From NCBI GenBank assembly GCA_037890055.1, contig JBBKBD010000001.1: a DNA stretch of 64,000 nt; one strand, 5' to 3'. Shown here piece after piece: positions 18,142 to 26,560 of this stretch. The position numbers and the translations under genes were made by a program. The stretch comes from Mediannikoviicoccus sp037890055 (lineage in GTDB: Bacteria > Bacillota > Clostridia > Tissierellales > Peptoniphilaceae). Below the pieces are notes generated by a model, which saw only the letters and a program-made list of their open reading frames with translations, ran no database searches and was not told the origin of the DNA. Every line of letters begins with the position of its first letter. Positions within the stretch are counted from its first letter, which is position 1.

Positions 18142-19347
18142 CTATATGTTTCTGTGATTATTATCAAAGAAAAAATTCTTTATATCATTTTTAAAATGTC
18201 CTAGTACTACCTTTACAGTAGCTACAACTGGAACTGCAAATATCATTCCAGGAACTCCAAACATTCCAGCTCCTAGTATCAAGCTAGTCAATATTAAAAG
18301 TGGATTTAGTCCAATAGTAGTTCCAAGTATCTTTGGTGCCAAAATATTATTTTCAACCCATTGTATTAAAACAAAGGCCACAGCCACAATTACAGCTTTA
18401 ATTGGATTATCTACCAAAGCTAGAACAACTGCAGGAACAAATCCTAAAGCAGGTCCTATATATGGTATTATATCTGCAACACAAGTTATAATCCCAATTA
18501 TAAGCGCATAGTCTATCCTCATAATTAACAAGAATATAGTAGTCATAACTCCAACGGCAATTGCCATTATTAGTCTTCCTCTGACAAATTGGGAATTAAC
18601 TCTATCTATTTCTTTAAATAGTGATGTGGTGCTCTTGTATTTATTTGGTGGAACTTGATTTTTAATCCACACAAAATACTTTTCTTTAAACATTATAAAA
18701 TAAAATGTAAATACAGGTATTAAAACAACCCTTATAATACCGCTTGCAAGTCCAGATACTTTTTCTCCTATATTACCCAATTCGAATATTAAGTTATCTT
18801 GAACTTTATTTAGACTTTTTAAGATACTTTTAGTTCCACTTGTTATAAAGTCATTTGCTGCTGGATAGTCTGTGAACTTATCCCCCACTTTTTCTCCTAG
18901 CTCATTAATGTATCGAATAATTTGAGGTATTGACTGAACTAAATTTTTAAGCTGTTCTACAAGCATAGGCCATAAAAATACTACAATAATAGCAAAGAAA
19001 AGTATTACTATTAAATACACTACCAAAATGGCATATGACCTTTTTAAACCTAAATCTTCAAGCTTCATGGCTAGAGGATTTATTAAGTATGCTACAACTA
19101 CAGAAATTATTGCAGTGGATAATGTCCTACTAACTATTGGATACTTATTAAAAATAAAAAGGGTCATTAGTATTAATATAATTATAACCGTAGTTCTCTT
19201 TATAAAAATTTGATCGAATTTTAACCTATTTCGTAAACTAACTTTGGTATTTCCAATATTAATCAAATAGTAGATGCTAAAAGATAACAAAAAAACTACT
19301 AAAACCAATATTGCATTTATAAGTAAATGTTGAACATCAAAAGGCAT
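18142..19347 (-). CDS. AI-2E family transporter (YrrI/YtvI-like permease)
   Basis: This 401-residue polytopic membrane protein of the AI-2E transporter family has about eight hydrophobic segments. The long loop at about residues 135-200 and the GITCVADIIPYIGPALGF motif are characteristic. Members transport diverse small solutes or ions, and autoinducer export is shown for only a few. It is the first gene of the long leftward run. The ribosome site is AGGGGTG, and upstream there is a modest promoter (TTAAAT, 18 bases, TATACT). The location next to alaS is also seen in Bacillus. Confidence 0.85.
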   Translation of the reverse strand: MPFDVQHLLINAILVLVVFLLSFSIYYLINIGNTKVSLRNRLKFDQIFIKRTTVIIILILMTLFIFNKYPIVSRTLSTAIISVVVAYLINPLAMKLEDLGLKRSYAILVVYLIVILFFAIIVVFLWPMLVEQLKNLVQSIPQIIRYINELGEKVGDKFTDYPAANDFITSGTKSILKSLNKVQDNLIFELGNIGEKVSGLASGIIRVVLIPVFTFYFIMFKEKYFVWIKNQVPPNKYKSTTSLFKEIDRVNSQFVRGRLIMAIAVGVMTTIFLLIMRIDYALIIGIITCVADIIPYIGPALGFVPAVVLALVDNPIKAVIVAVAFVLIQWVENNILAPKILGTTIGLNPLLILTSLILGAGMFGVPGMIFAVPVVATVKVVLGHFKNDIKNFFFDNNHRNI

Positions 19348-19429
19348 TTATACACACCCCTAAATCTATATTATCTCTTAATATAGTATATCATAGATTT
19401 TTAAAAATATTTAAGTTACTTTAAAAGTC

Positions 19430-19461
19430 AAGAAAACAAGATAAAATTATCTTGTTTTCTT
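19430..19461 (-). terminator. hairpin terminating the Rrf2 gene
   Basis: A perfect 15-bp inverted repeat (430-444 with 447-461 of the 19-kb block) overlaps the TAA stop. The minus strand continues ACTTTTAAAG, giving a moderate T tail. It separates the regulator from the permease-alaS run. Confidence 0.7.
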
Positions 19462-19866
19462 AACATTTCTATCTACCATATCTTGTAAACTTATGGAATC
19501 AATTGTATTGTTCATCTCATCTTCAATAACTTGCCAAACTTGTCTTGCAATACAGTAATCTTCTTTACAGCAAACTCCATCCGCGCTTGAACATTCTGTA
19601 ATTCCAAAAAAGTCTTCAGCTGATCTTAAAACATCTCCCACGGTTATATCTTTAGGATCTCTCGTTAAGAAATAACCTCCCTTTGGTCCTCTTATACTAT
19701 CTACTAAATTATCTTTTTTTAATTTTCTAACCAATTGTTCTAAATATCCCATAGGCAAATCAGTAGCTTTTGAAACTTCGCTTAGAGGAATTGGGTCTTC
19801 CCCATAGTGTCTTGCTAATTCAAACATAGTATGCAGTCCATATCTGCCTTTAGTTGAAAGTCTCAT
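19447..19866 (-). CDS. Rrf2 family regulator, IscR-like
   Basis: The 139-residue winged-helix regulator begins MRLSTKGRYGLHTMFELARHYG and has the Rrf2 recognition segment with GPKGGYFLTRD. Cys92, Cys99, Cys100 and Cys105 fall where IscR holds its iron-sulfur ligands, whereas CymR-type cysteine regulators lack this set. An Fe-S sensing role is therefore likely. No iscS or iscU follows in this window, so the regulator is separated from its usual targets. It has a strong GGAGG site and appears monocistronic. Confidence 0.85.
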   Translation of the reverse strand: MRLSTKGRYGLHTMFELARHYGEDPIPLSEVSKATDLPMGYLEQLVRKLKKDNLVDSIRGPKGGYFLTRDPKDITVGDVLRSAEDFFGITECSSADGVCCKEDYCIARQVWQVIEDEMNNTIDSISLQDMVDRNVKKTR

Positions 19867-19941
19867 TTTACTCCTCCAAATTACTTAGTATCATAATTTT
19901 AAAATAATTTTATTTCTTACACTATAAAAAATATTAAACCT

Positions 19942-22353
19942 TTATTTTATAACTAGATTAATTATTTTCCCTGGCACATAAATCTTTTTGATTATATTTT
20001 TGCCTTCTAAAGCATCTTTGAACTCATCACTGGAAATAACTTTATCAAAAATAGCTTCCTTTTCTTCGTCAATATTTATCTTTATAGTTCCTTTAACTTT
20101 ACCGTTAAGTTGTACAGGAATTTCGTAAACACTTTCAACTAATTTTGATTCATCGTATTCTGGCCAGTTTTGCTCATGCACATTTCCATTCTTCATTTTT
20201 AGTTCCCATAATTCTTCAGTTATATGTGGTGCAACCGGGTTCAATAATATTAGGAAAGTTTCAAAGTCTTTTAATGTAAGTTTGGAATTCGAATAAAATT
20301 CATTTATTAAAGTCATAAGCTGAGCTATAGCTGTATTAAACTTTAAATTTTCATAGTCTTCAGTAACTTTTTTTATAGTTCTGTGAATTTCTCCTTCTAA
20401 ATTCTCAGAATACTCTTCACTTTCTTCTAACATATCTTGAAGCTTCCAAACTCTTTCTAAGAATTTTCTACAACCCTTTACACCATTTTCAGACCATGGC
20501 GCTGATTTTTCAAAATCACCTATAAACATTTCATAAGTTCTTAATGTATCCGCTCCATAATCTCTTATTATATCATCAGGATTAACAACATTTCCTCTAG
20601 ATTTCGACATTTTTTCGCCGTTATCTCCAAGAATCATTCCATGGCTTGTTCTCTTTTTATATGGTTCTTTAGTATTCACTACTCCTATATCATATAAGAA
20701 CTTATGCCAAAATCTTGAATAAAGTAAATGTAGAGTTGTGTGTTCCATTCCTCCATTGTACCAATCTACTGGAAGATAATAGTTTATTGCGTCTTTTGAA
20801 GCAATTCCATTATTATTTTTTGGATCTACATATCTTATATAATACCATGAGGAACCTGCCCATTGTGGCATTGTATCAGTTTCTCTCCTTGCAGCTCCAC
20901 CACAGCAAGGGCATTTTGTATTAACAAAACTCTCTATATTTGCCAGTGGTGATTCGCCGTCTCCTGTAGGTTCATAATTATCCACTTCAGGTAACTTTAC
21001 AGGTAGCTCTTCTTCAGGTACTGCAACCCATCCACACTTTTCACAGTGAACTAGTGGAATCGGTTCTCCCCAATATCTCTGTCTTGAAAATACCCAGTCT
21101 CTTAATTTATAATTGGTTTTTCTATTTCCAATCTTTAATTCTTCAGCCTTAGAAATTATTTTTTCTGAAGCCTCTTTAACATCTAATCCATTTATAAAGT
21201 CTGAGTTTATTAACTTTCCATTCACTATTTCTGTTAACGGAAGCTTATCATTTTCACCTCGAGAAATTACTTGAATTATTTCAAGTCCAAATTTCTTTGC
21301 AAAGTCATAGTCTCTTTGGTCGTGTGCTGGAACTGCCATAATAGCACCAGTTCCATATGTTGTAAGAACATAATCTGAAACATATACCGGAATTTCTTTT
21401 CCTGTAAATGGATGAACAGCGGTAATTCCATCAATTAAAACACCGGTTTTATCTTTAACTAATTGAGTTCTTTCAAATTCAGATTTTTTTTCAGCCTCTT
21501 GTCTGTATGCAGCTATTTCATCCATGTTTTTAATTATATTTTTATGTTTTTCTAGTAGCGGATGGTCAACTGCTATAACCATGTAAGTAACACCAAAAAT
21601 AGTATCAGGTCTTGTTGTATATACTTTTATAAAATCGTCTAAGTTAGAAACTTTGAAATCCAATTCGCATCCATGGGTTCTCCCAATCCAGTTAATTTGT
21701 TGCATTTTAACCCTTTCAGGATAATTAACCTCAGCTAGATCGTCTATTAATCTATCAGCATATTCAGTTATTTTAAGCATCCATTGGCTTTTAATCTTAT
21801 GTTCAACTTCACTGCCACATCTTTCGCAGTTACCACCTATCACCTCTTCATTTGCAAGTCCTGTCTTACATGATGGACACCAGTTAATAGGCATTTCTTT
21901 CTTATAAGCAAGTCCTTTTTCGAATAGTTTTAAAAATATCCATTGAGTCCATTTATAATACTCAGGATCAGTTGTGTCTATTTCTCTGTCCCAGTCAAAG
22001 GAAAGGCCGATAGATTTCATTTGATTTCTAAATCTATCAATATTAGTTCTTGTAATTACTGCAGGATGAACTTTGTTTTTTATAGCATAATTTTCTGCAG
22101 GAAGTCCAAAAGCATCCCAGCCCATTGGATAAAGAACATTATATCCTTGAAGTCTTCTCTTTCTAGATACTATGTCCATAGCTGTGTAAGGTCTTGGGTG
22201 GCCTACATGAAGTCCCTGTCCTGATGGATATGGGAATTCTATTAGTGCATAAAATTTCTCTTTGTTTTCATCAATTTCTGTTTTAAAAGTTTTATTCTCT
22301 TCCCAATACTTTTGCCATTTTTTTTCAATGGCATTAGGATTGTATATGTCCAT
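19942..22353 (-). CDS. leuS: Leucine--tRNA ligase
   Basis: This class I synthetase of 803 residues has FPYPSGQGLHVGHPRPY (HIGH region), the CP1 editing domain with TTRPDTIFGVTYM, and KMSKSRGN (KMSKS) before the anticodon-binding domain. I start at the ATG at 22353, seven bases after GGAGGG. A TTG 12 bases upstream lies within that ribosome site. A hairpin with a T tract precedes the gene, so attenuation or shielding from upstream transcription is possible. Confidence 0.97.
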   Translation of the reverse strand: MDIYNPNAIEKKWQKYWEENKTFKTEIDENKEKFYALIEFPYPSGQGLHVGHPRPYTAMDIVSRKRRLQGYNVLYPMGWDAFGLPAENYAIKNKVHPAVITRTNIDRFRNQMKSIGLSFDWDREIDTTDPEYYKWTQWIFLKLFEKGLAYKKEMPINWCPSCKTGLANEEVIGGNCERCGSEVEHKIKSQWMLKITEYADRLIDDLAEVNYPERVKMQQINWIGRTHGCELDFKVSNLDDFIKVYTTRPDTIFGVTYMVIAVDHPLLEKHKNIIKNMDEIAAYRQEAEKKSEFERTQLVKDKTGVLIDGITAVHPFTGKEIPVYVSDYVLTTYGTGAIMAVPAHDQRDYDFAKKFGLEIIQVISRGENDKLPLTEIVNGKLINSDFINGLDVKEASEKIISKAEELKIGNRKTNYKLRDWVFSRQRYWGEPIPLVHCEKCGWVAVPEEELPVKLPEVDNYEPTGDGESPLANIESFVNTKCPCCGGAARRETDTMPQWAGSSWYYIRYVDPKNNNGIASKDAINYYLPVDWYNGGMEHTTLHLLYSRFWHKFLYDIGVVNTKEPYKKRTSHGMILGDNGEKMSKSRGNVVNPDDIIRDYGADTLRTYEMFIGDFEKSAPWSENGVKGCRKFLERVWKLQDMLEESEEYSENLEGEIHRTIKKVTEDYENLKFNTAIAQLMTLINEFYSNSKLTLKDFETFLILLNPVAPHITEELWELKMKNGNVHEQNWPEYDESKLVESVYEIPVQLNGKVKGTIKINIDEEKEAIFDKVISSDEFKDALEGKNIIKKIYVPGKIINLVIK

Positions 22354-22381
22354 TTTTCCCTCCAAAATTTAATCTGAATAA

Positions 22382-22415
22382 GAAAAAACTTTCGTTTCAA
22401 AATGACACGAAAGTT
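22382..22415 (-). terminator. terminator-like hairpin in the leuS leader
   Basis: A 9-bp perfect stem (22387-22395 with 22407-22415, 11-base loop) is followed on the minus strand by TTTTTTC, and then by the leuS ribosome site about 15 bases on. It either ends transcription from the upstream PC4-like gene or attenuates leuS. No T-box consensus sequence is present. Confidence 0.65.
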
Positions 22416-22445
22416 AATTTCAGTTAATTAATTATTATTAGTTTT

Positions 22446-22498
22446 ATTATAACAAAATATTTTTTCTTATCTTCTTGTCATTACAAGATTATCTTCTT
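22446..22498 (-). promoter_or_regulatory. possible leuS promoter with upstream direct repeats
   Basis: A perfect minus-strand TATAAT lies at 22451-22446, but no good -35 is seen 17 bases away. Instead two identical 10-base repeats AAGAAGATAA (22476-22467 and 22498-22489) lie 22 bases apart, about two helical turns, and flank a 6-bp inverted repeat. This may be an activator or repressor site. Inference only. Confidence 0.35.
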
Positions 22499-22547
22499 AT
22501 TAAAATTTAATTATCTAGTTAAATTGTAGCATTTTAGTTCAATTAAA

Positions 22548-22772
22548 TCAATCTTCAAACTCTTCTTTAAGAAGTTCTAACAGGATTTTTAACTCATCTT
22601 CCGTAAAAGTTAGTCCCTTGCTCATTCTTGTATGATCTGGATTCCATTCTCTTATATCATACTTTGCAGGTCTTTCAGCCCAACTTACAAGATTTAATTC
22701 TTTTCTCCATCCCTTATCATTTTCAGATAGTATACCAAGATTTTCAACTATTTCATATTTAAATTCAGCCAT
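22548..22772 (-). CDS. YdbC family PC4-like single-strand DNA binding protein
   Basis: This 74-residue protein (MAEFKYEIVENLGILSE, WRKELNLVSW, KYDIREWNPDHTRMSKG) fits the YdbC/PC4 family. The family forms a small beta-sheet dimer resembling the human coactivator PC4 and binds single-stranded DNA in studied members. Its cellular role is unclear. It follows the coiled-coil gene by 9 bases, and the two form a small operon. Confidence 0.8.
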   Translation of the reverse strand: MAEFKYEIVENLGILSENDKGWRKELNLVSWAERPAKYDIREWNPDHTRMSKGLTFTEDELKILLELLKEEFED

Positions 22773-22781
22773 ATCTTCCCC

Positions 22782-23429
22782 CTACATAATAAAATTGTTT
22801 TTATTTGGAATTACTGCTAGAAGCATACCATTTATTTCCTTTATTATATTGTTTAAGCGATTAATATCATCACTCAAATCCTCTTCATATTTAAATACAT
22901 GGTTTAATAAAAGCCTATCCTCCTCGTTGAAACTTTGTAGTAATTCATCTAAATTTCCATCAAATTCCTCTCCACTCTTTACAGCAGAAAAAAGAATGTT
23001 TAAAGTTTTATTTTCATAGATTTTTATTTTTTCTAGATCTTCATCTTTTAGTGCATTTAAAGAATTTAAAAGTATTTCATCTACTTCATTTTGCATCTTA
23101 TTTATTTTAAAGTTTTCCAAAAGTTCTTTAATACTATAATATTTTTTCTCCAATACCTTCGACTTCTTTATATTTTCATTATCCAAATGCACACCCTTCA
23201 TAAATTCTATATCGATAATGTAGTCTATAGCTTCAAGCATTCCATTACTAATATCAGTATTTAAGTTTAAAGATTTTAAAACTTCAACTTCTTGCAACTT
23301 ATAGAAGAGTTCCTTTTGTTTCATATTTCTTAAGTTTTGCAAACTTTTTACTTTTTCCAAGCTTAAATTAAATTCTTTTATATTGTCAATCCTATCATTT
23401 ATTAGTTCAAGTAAATTATCTTCTTTCAG
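22782..23429 (-). CDS. unrecognised coiled-coil protein with probable CTG start
   Basis: I do not recognise this gene. The acidic, helical protein is 215 residues from a CTG at 23429, or 192 from a TTG at 23360. Heptad-like runs of leucine, lysine and glutamate suggest coiled coils over most of its length, with no signal peptide or membrane segment and no cysteine cluster. I prefer the CTG because AGGGGTG lies 7 bases before it, an in-frame TAA immediately precedes it, and the added residues (KEDNLLELINDRIDNIKE) continue the amphipathic helix. The TTG has no clear ribosome site. It precedes the PC4-like gene. Confidence 0.6.
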   Translation of the reverse strand: MKEDNLLELINDRIDNIKEFNLSLEKVKSLQNLRNMKQKELFYKLQEVEVLKSLNLNTDISNGMLEAIDYIIDIEFMKGVHLDNENIKKSKVLEKKYYSIKELLENFKINKMQNEVDEILLNSLNALKDEDLEKIKIYENKTLNILFSAVKSGEEFDGNLDELLQSFNEEDRLLLNHVFKYEEDLSDDINRLNNIIKEINGMLLAVIPNKNNFIM

Positions 23430-23494
23430 TTACAATCACCCCTATCAAGCTTAAGTTTATCATCAAATAAAAAAGTTTCAAAATTGATTTTGAA

Positions 23495-23517
23495 TTTAAT
23501 GATATGATATCATTAAA
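23495..23517. promoter_or_regulatory. 23-bp palindrome upstream of the microprotein-recX operon
   Basis: Arms 23495-23505 and 23507-23517 are perfect complements around a single G. It lies 38 bases before the microprotein start codon and about 65 bases from the divergent coiled-coil gene, where a promoter and operator are expected. The protein that binds it is unknown. Confidence 0.5.
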
Positions 23518-23554
23518 CTATAAAAATTTAAAACCTTAATTTAAGGAGTAAGAT

Positions 23555-23653
23555 ATGAAAAAAAATAATTTTATCGTTAAATTAGTCGCTGGATTACTTG
23601 TTGTAGCTATGATATTCCCTATAATTTTTTCATTTTTTGCAACATGGAAATAA
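23555..23653 (+). CDS. 32-residue membrane microprotein, Prli42-like candidate
   Basis: This short frame starts at an ATG 7 bases after a strong TTAAGGAGT. The product has a basic head (MKKNNFIVK), one hydrophobic helix (LVAGLLVVAMIFPIIFSF) and a short tail ATWK. Length and layout match the Prli42/DUF4044 class of single-pass proteins, one of which anchors the stressosome in Listeria, but these are too short for certain assignment. Its last 10 bases overlap the recX start, so translation is probably coupled and it would be the first gene of a recX operon. Confidence 0.65.
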   Translation: MKKNNFIVKLVAGLLVVAMIFPIIFSFFATWK

Positions 23654-24255
23654 AAGACATTAGTTTTGACGAAAAAAAAGGACTTTTTATAGTCGAGTTT
23701 GATAAAAAAACTCTAAATGCAAGCTATAACCTATATAATGAGCTAAATCTTTCAAAGGGAAAAGTTTTAGACGAAGAAGAATTTAATAAACTTATGGACT
23801 TTAATGACTACAATTTGAATTTCTCAAAAGCTCTTAATTTTATTAGTTTTAGAATACGTTCAAAAAAGGAAGTTTATGACAAATTAAGAAAAGAAAATGT
23901 GTCTAAAGACCATATAGATAAAATAATCTCAAAACTTCAAGATGATGGATACATCGATGACTATAGATTTGCTAAGGCCTTTTTCGAATCAAAGATAGAA
24001 ATTAATAAATGGTCAAATAGAAAAATTGAGTATGAACTTATAAATAAAGGTATAGATAAAAATATTATAGATGAATTTTCATTTAATTTTAAAGAACTTG
24101 AATTTGAAAACGCAAAAGACTTAGTTGAAAAAAAATTACCTCAATGGGAAAACAAATTCGAAGGATTTAAATTAAAAAACAAAATTTATACCTTTCTTTC
24201 ATCCAGGGGCTTTGATTATAGCACTATAGAAAAGGTCATCGGTGAACTAATTTGA
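23644..24255 (+). CDS. recX: Regulatory protein RecX
   Basis: This 203-residue helical-repeat protein binds RecA and modulates its filaments. The conserved FISFRIRSKKEVYDKL, DDGYIDDYRFAKAF and SNRKIEYELINKGI segments are seen in order, with three-helix repeats following an N-terminal beta domain (about 1-60). The start overlaps the microprotein. Its last bases overlap the next gene's TTG start. No LexA-type box is visible upstream. Confidence 0.92.
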   Translation: MEIKDISFDEKKGLFIVEFDKKTLNASYNLYNELNLSKGKVLDEEEFNKLMDFNDYNLNFSKALNFISFRIRSKKEVYDKLRKENVSKDHIDKIISKLQDDGYIDDYRFAKAFFESKIEINKWSNRKIEYELINKGIDKNIIDEFSFNFKELEFENAKDLVEKKLPQWENKFEGFKLKNKIYTFLSSRGFDYSTIEKVIGELI

Positions 24256-24512
24256 ATTTCGTATATATTTTAAAATGCAAAGATGAAAGTCTTTATACTG
24301 GATGGACTAATGACTTGAAAAAAAGAATTGAAACCCATAACTCTGGAAAAGGAGCAAAGTACACAAGAGGAAGAACTCCTGTAAAACTCATGTACTATGA
24401 AGAGTATGAAGATAAGCTTATAGCTCAAAGGCGTGAAAGAGAAATAAAAAAACTGCCTAGAGAAAAAAAACTAAAGTTAATAGAAAGCAAGACTAAATAT
24501 CTATTAAGATGA
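24252..24512 (+). CDS. GIY-YIG domain protein (UPF0213 family)
   Basis: The 86-residue single-domain protein starts VYILKCKDESLYTGWTNDLKKR, with the GIY-YIG-like YIL/YTG pair, followed by HNSGKGAKYTRGR and a basic C-terminus. The domain is a nuclease fold. The physiological substrate of these small free-standing members is unknown, though some have single-strand DNA nuclease activity. It starts with TTG, overlapping the recX stop by 4 bases, so it is probably co-translated. Confidence 0.85.
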   Translation: MNFVYILKCKDESLYTGWTNDLKKRIETHNSGKGAKYTRGRTPVKLMYYEEYEDKLIAQRREREIKKLPREKKLKLIESKTKYLLR

Positions 24513-24539
24513 AAAAACTAGGAGTTTAAGCTCCTAGTT
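24512..24539. terminator. bidirectional terminator between the GIY-YIG gene and degV
   Basis: The stem AACTAGGAG/CTCCTAGTT (24516-24524 with 24531-24539) has a 6-base loop. On the minus strand it is followed by a six-T run, so it ends degV transcripts well. The plus-strand tail (ACATTTTTA) is weaker. Confidence 0.8.
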
Positions 24540-25428
24540 ACATTTTTATATTCATATATTCTTCTAGATTTTTACTTAATAGAGAGAACATCACTGTTCC
24601 TGGCCCTGAATGAGAACTTATAACTGGGCCTATTTCGTCTACATATATATTTGTAAATCCCATTTCTTTAGAAAGTATTTCTTTGAAATCCAAAGCCAAC
24701 TGTAAAGAATCTGAATGTCCTATAATAACAAGCTGATCTTTACTTATATCTGGATCCATTTCTTTTTTTATTAATTCAACAAATTTCTTATAAACTTTTT
24801 TTATTCCTCTTGCCTTGTCAATTGGAATTAGTCGCCCTTCTTTATCTACATGAAGTACAGGTTTAATATTAAGCATTCCACCTACAACTTTTTCTGCAGC
24901 TGATACTCGTCCTCCCCTATAGAGATATTTCAAATCATCTACTGTAAAGAATGTTAAAGTAGAATCTATAAGTTCATTTATTTTTTGTATAATCTCTTCA
25001 AAATCCATACCATTTTGTATATATTCCACTGTTCTCCTGACTAATAGTCCAAATCCATATGAAGCAAGTTTTGAGTCTATAATCTCTATAACAGCATTAG
25101 GTTTTTCTTCCAGTAACATATTTTTAGCTAATCTTGCAGAATTTATCGAACTTGTTATACCACTTGATAATACTAATGAAATAACTTTGTTTCCCTTTTC
25201 AACTTCTTCAAAAAAAGCTCTATAATATTCATCAATCGGTATTTGAGCTGTTGTAAAGACATCTCCCTCGCGCATTCTTTCATTTAATTCTTTGGATGAT
25301 ATATCTATACCGTCTTTATATTCTACTTCATTACATATTGCAGTAAAGGGTAATATTCTTATATCATATTTTTTCGCCAGCTCCTGAGATAAATCGCAAC
25401 CTGAGTCAACTAAAAGTTTTATACTCAT
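24538..25428 (-). CDS. DegV family fatty-acid binding protein
   Basis: This 296-residue two-domain DegV protein has the N-terminal DSGCDLSQELAKKYDI, the VLSSGITSSINSAR loop that contacts a fatty acid carboxylate, and the DDLKYLYRGGRVSAAEK motif. Members present fatty acids to the FakA kinase (FakB-type). No fakA gene lies nearby, and the preferred lipid cannot be read from the sequence. It appears monocistronic, with TATAAT at 25455-25450 and a GAGGTG ribosome site. Confidence 0.9.
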   Translation of the reverse strand: MSIKLLVDSGCDLSQELAKKYDIRILPFTAICNEVEYKDGIDISSKELNERMREGDVFTTAQIPIDEYYRAFFEEVEKGNKVISLVLSSGITSSINSARLAKNMLLEEKPNAVIEIIDSKLASYGFGLLVRRTVEYIQNGMDFEEIIQKINELIDSTLTFFTVDDLKYLYRGGRVSAAEKVVGGMLNIKPVLHVDKEGRLIPIDKARGIKKVYKKFVELIKKEMDPDISKDQLVIIGHSDSLQLALDFKEILSKEMGFTNIYVDEIGPVISSHSGPGTVMFSLLSKNLEEYMNIKM

Positions 25429-25464
25429 TTTATCACCTCACTTTTGTTTATTATAACATGAACA

Positions 25465-25511
25465 TTGACCTAAAATCCATCTTTAAGTATACTATATAAT
25501 GTTAATTAACA
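25465..25511 (+). promoter_or_regulatory. asnA promoter with palindromic site
   Basis: TTGACC (25465-25470), a 17-base spacer and TATACT (25488-25493) form a good promoter. A 12-bp perfect palindrome TGTTAATTAACA (25500-25511) lies at the expected transcription start and could be an operator. Confidence 0.65.
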
Positions 25512-25536
25512 ATTTAAATAATAGGAATGTGATAAA

Positions 25537-26550
25537 ATGAGTAATTTAATAATACCAAAAGAATATAAATCAAGTCTTGATTTGATAAAGACACAAAAAG
25601 CTATAAAATTGATTAAAGATTTTTTTCAAATAAATCTGTCTGAAAAATTAAATTTAATAAGAGTTTCTGCCCCACTCTTTGTAGATAAACAATCTGGTTT
25701 TAATGACAACCTAAGCGGAACTGAAGTGCCAGTTTCATTTAAAGTTTCGCAAGATGGAGAAGATGTTGATCTTGAAATAATACATTCACTGGCAAAGTGG
25801 AAGAGAAACGCTCTGGCTTCATACAATATAGAAGTTGGTCAAGGGCTATACACTGATATGAACGCCATAAGATCTTGCGAAATTTGTGACAATACCCATT
25901 CCTACTATGTAGATCAGTGGGACTGGGAAAAAGCAATTTCTCCTAATGAAAGAAATGAAGAATATTTAGAAAAAGTTGTTAGAGATATTTATGATGTGCT
26001 TTTAGACACTGAAAACATGTTATCCGAAACGTACGATGACTATAATAAAATTTTGCCAAAGGAAATAACTTTTATTACTACATTTGAACTTGAAGAAATG
26101 TATCCAGATATTTCTTTTGAAGAAAGGGAAAAACTGTTTGCAAAGGAAAAGGGAGCTATATTTATTTCAAAAATAGGTAGAAATTTAAAATGTGGTAAAC
26201 CTCATAGCATGAGAGCTCCAGACTATGATGACTGGGATTTAAATGGAGATATTATCGTTTGGAATCCTATATTAAATGATGCTCTTGAGCTTTCTTCCAT
26301 GGGTATTCGTGTTGATTCCAAAGCATTGAAAAAACAACTTGAAGAATCAAAAACCACTAATAGGCTAAACTATGAGTTCCATAAGAATTTGGTTGATGGA
26401 AAATATCCTGAATGTATCGGTGGAGGTATTGGCCAATCAAGACTATGTATGTTTTTCTTGCAAAAAGCCCATATTGGTGAAGTTCAAGCAAGTACATGGC
26501 CTAAGTCTATGATTGAAGAATGTAAAGAAAATGAAATAAATCTACTTTAA
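25537..26550 (+). CDS. asnA: Aspartate--ammonia ligase
   Basis: AsnA makes asparagine from aspartate, ammonia and ATP (AMP-forming). The 337-residue length is standard. Family motifs visible include VSAPLFVDKQSGFNDNLSG, KWKRNALASY, YVDQWDWEK and GGGIGQSRLCMFFLQK, all from a class II synthetase-like fold. The gene is monocistronic with its own promoter and a strong terminator. Confidence 0.96.
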   Translation: MSNLIIPKEYKSSLDLIKTQKAIKLIKDFFQINLSEKLNLIRVSAPLFVDKQSGFNDNLSGTEVPVSFKVSQDGEDVDLEIIHSLAKWKRNALASYNIEVGQGLYTDMNAIRSCEICDNTHSYYVDQWDWEKAISPNERNEEYLEKVVRDIYDVLLDTENMLSETYDDYNKILPKEITFITTFELEEMYPDISFEEREKLFAKEKGAIFISKIGRNLKCGKPHSMRAPDYDDWDLNGDIIVWNPILNDALELSSMGIRVDSKALKKQLEESKTTNRLNYEFHKNLVDGKYPECIGGGIGQSRLCMFFLQKAHIGEVQASTWPKSMIEECKENEINLL

Positions 26551-26560
26551 TAATTTTTTG

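Noticed and set aside
22366..22547. A leucine T-box in front of leuS
   Set aside because: The AGGGTGG-type core and a stem I specifier loop are absent. Only a terminator-like hairpin is present.
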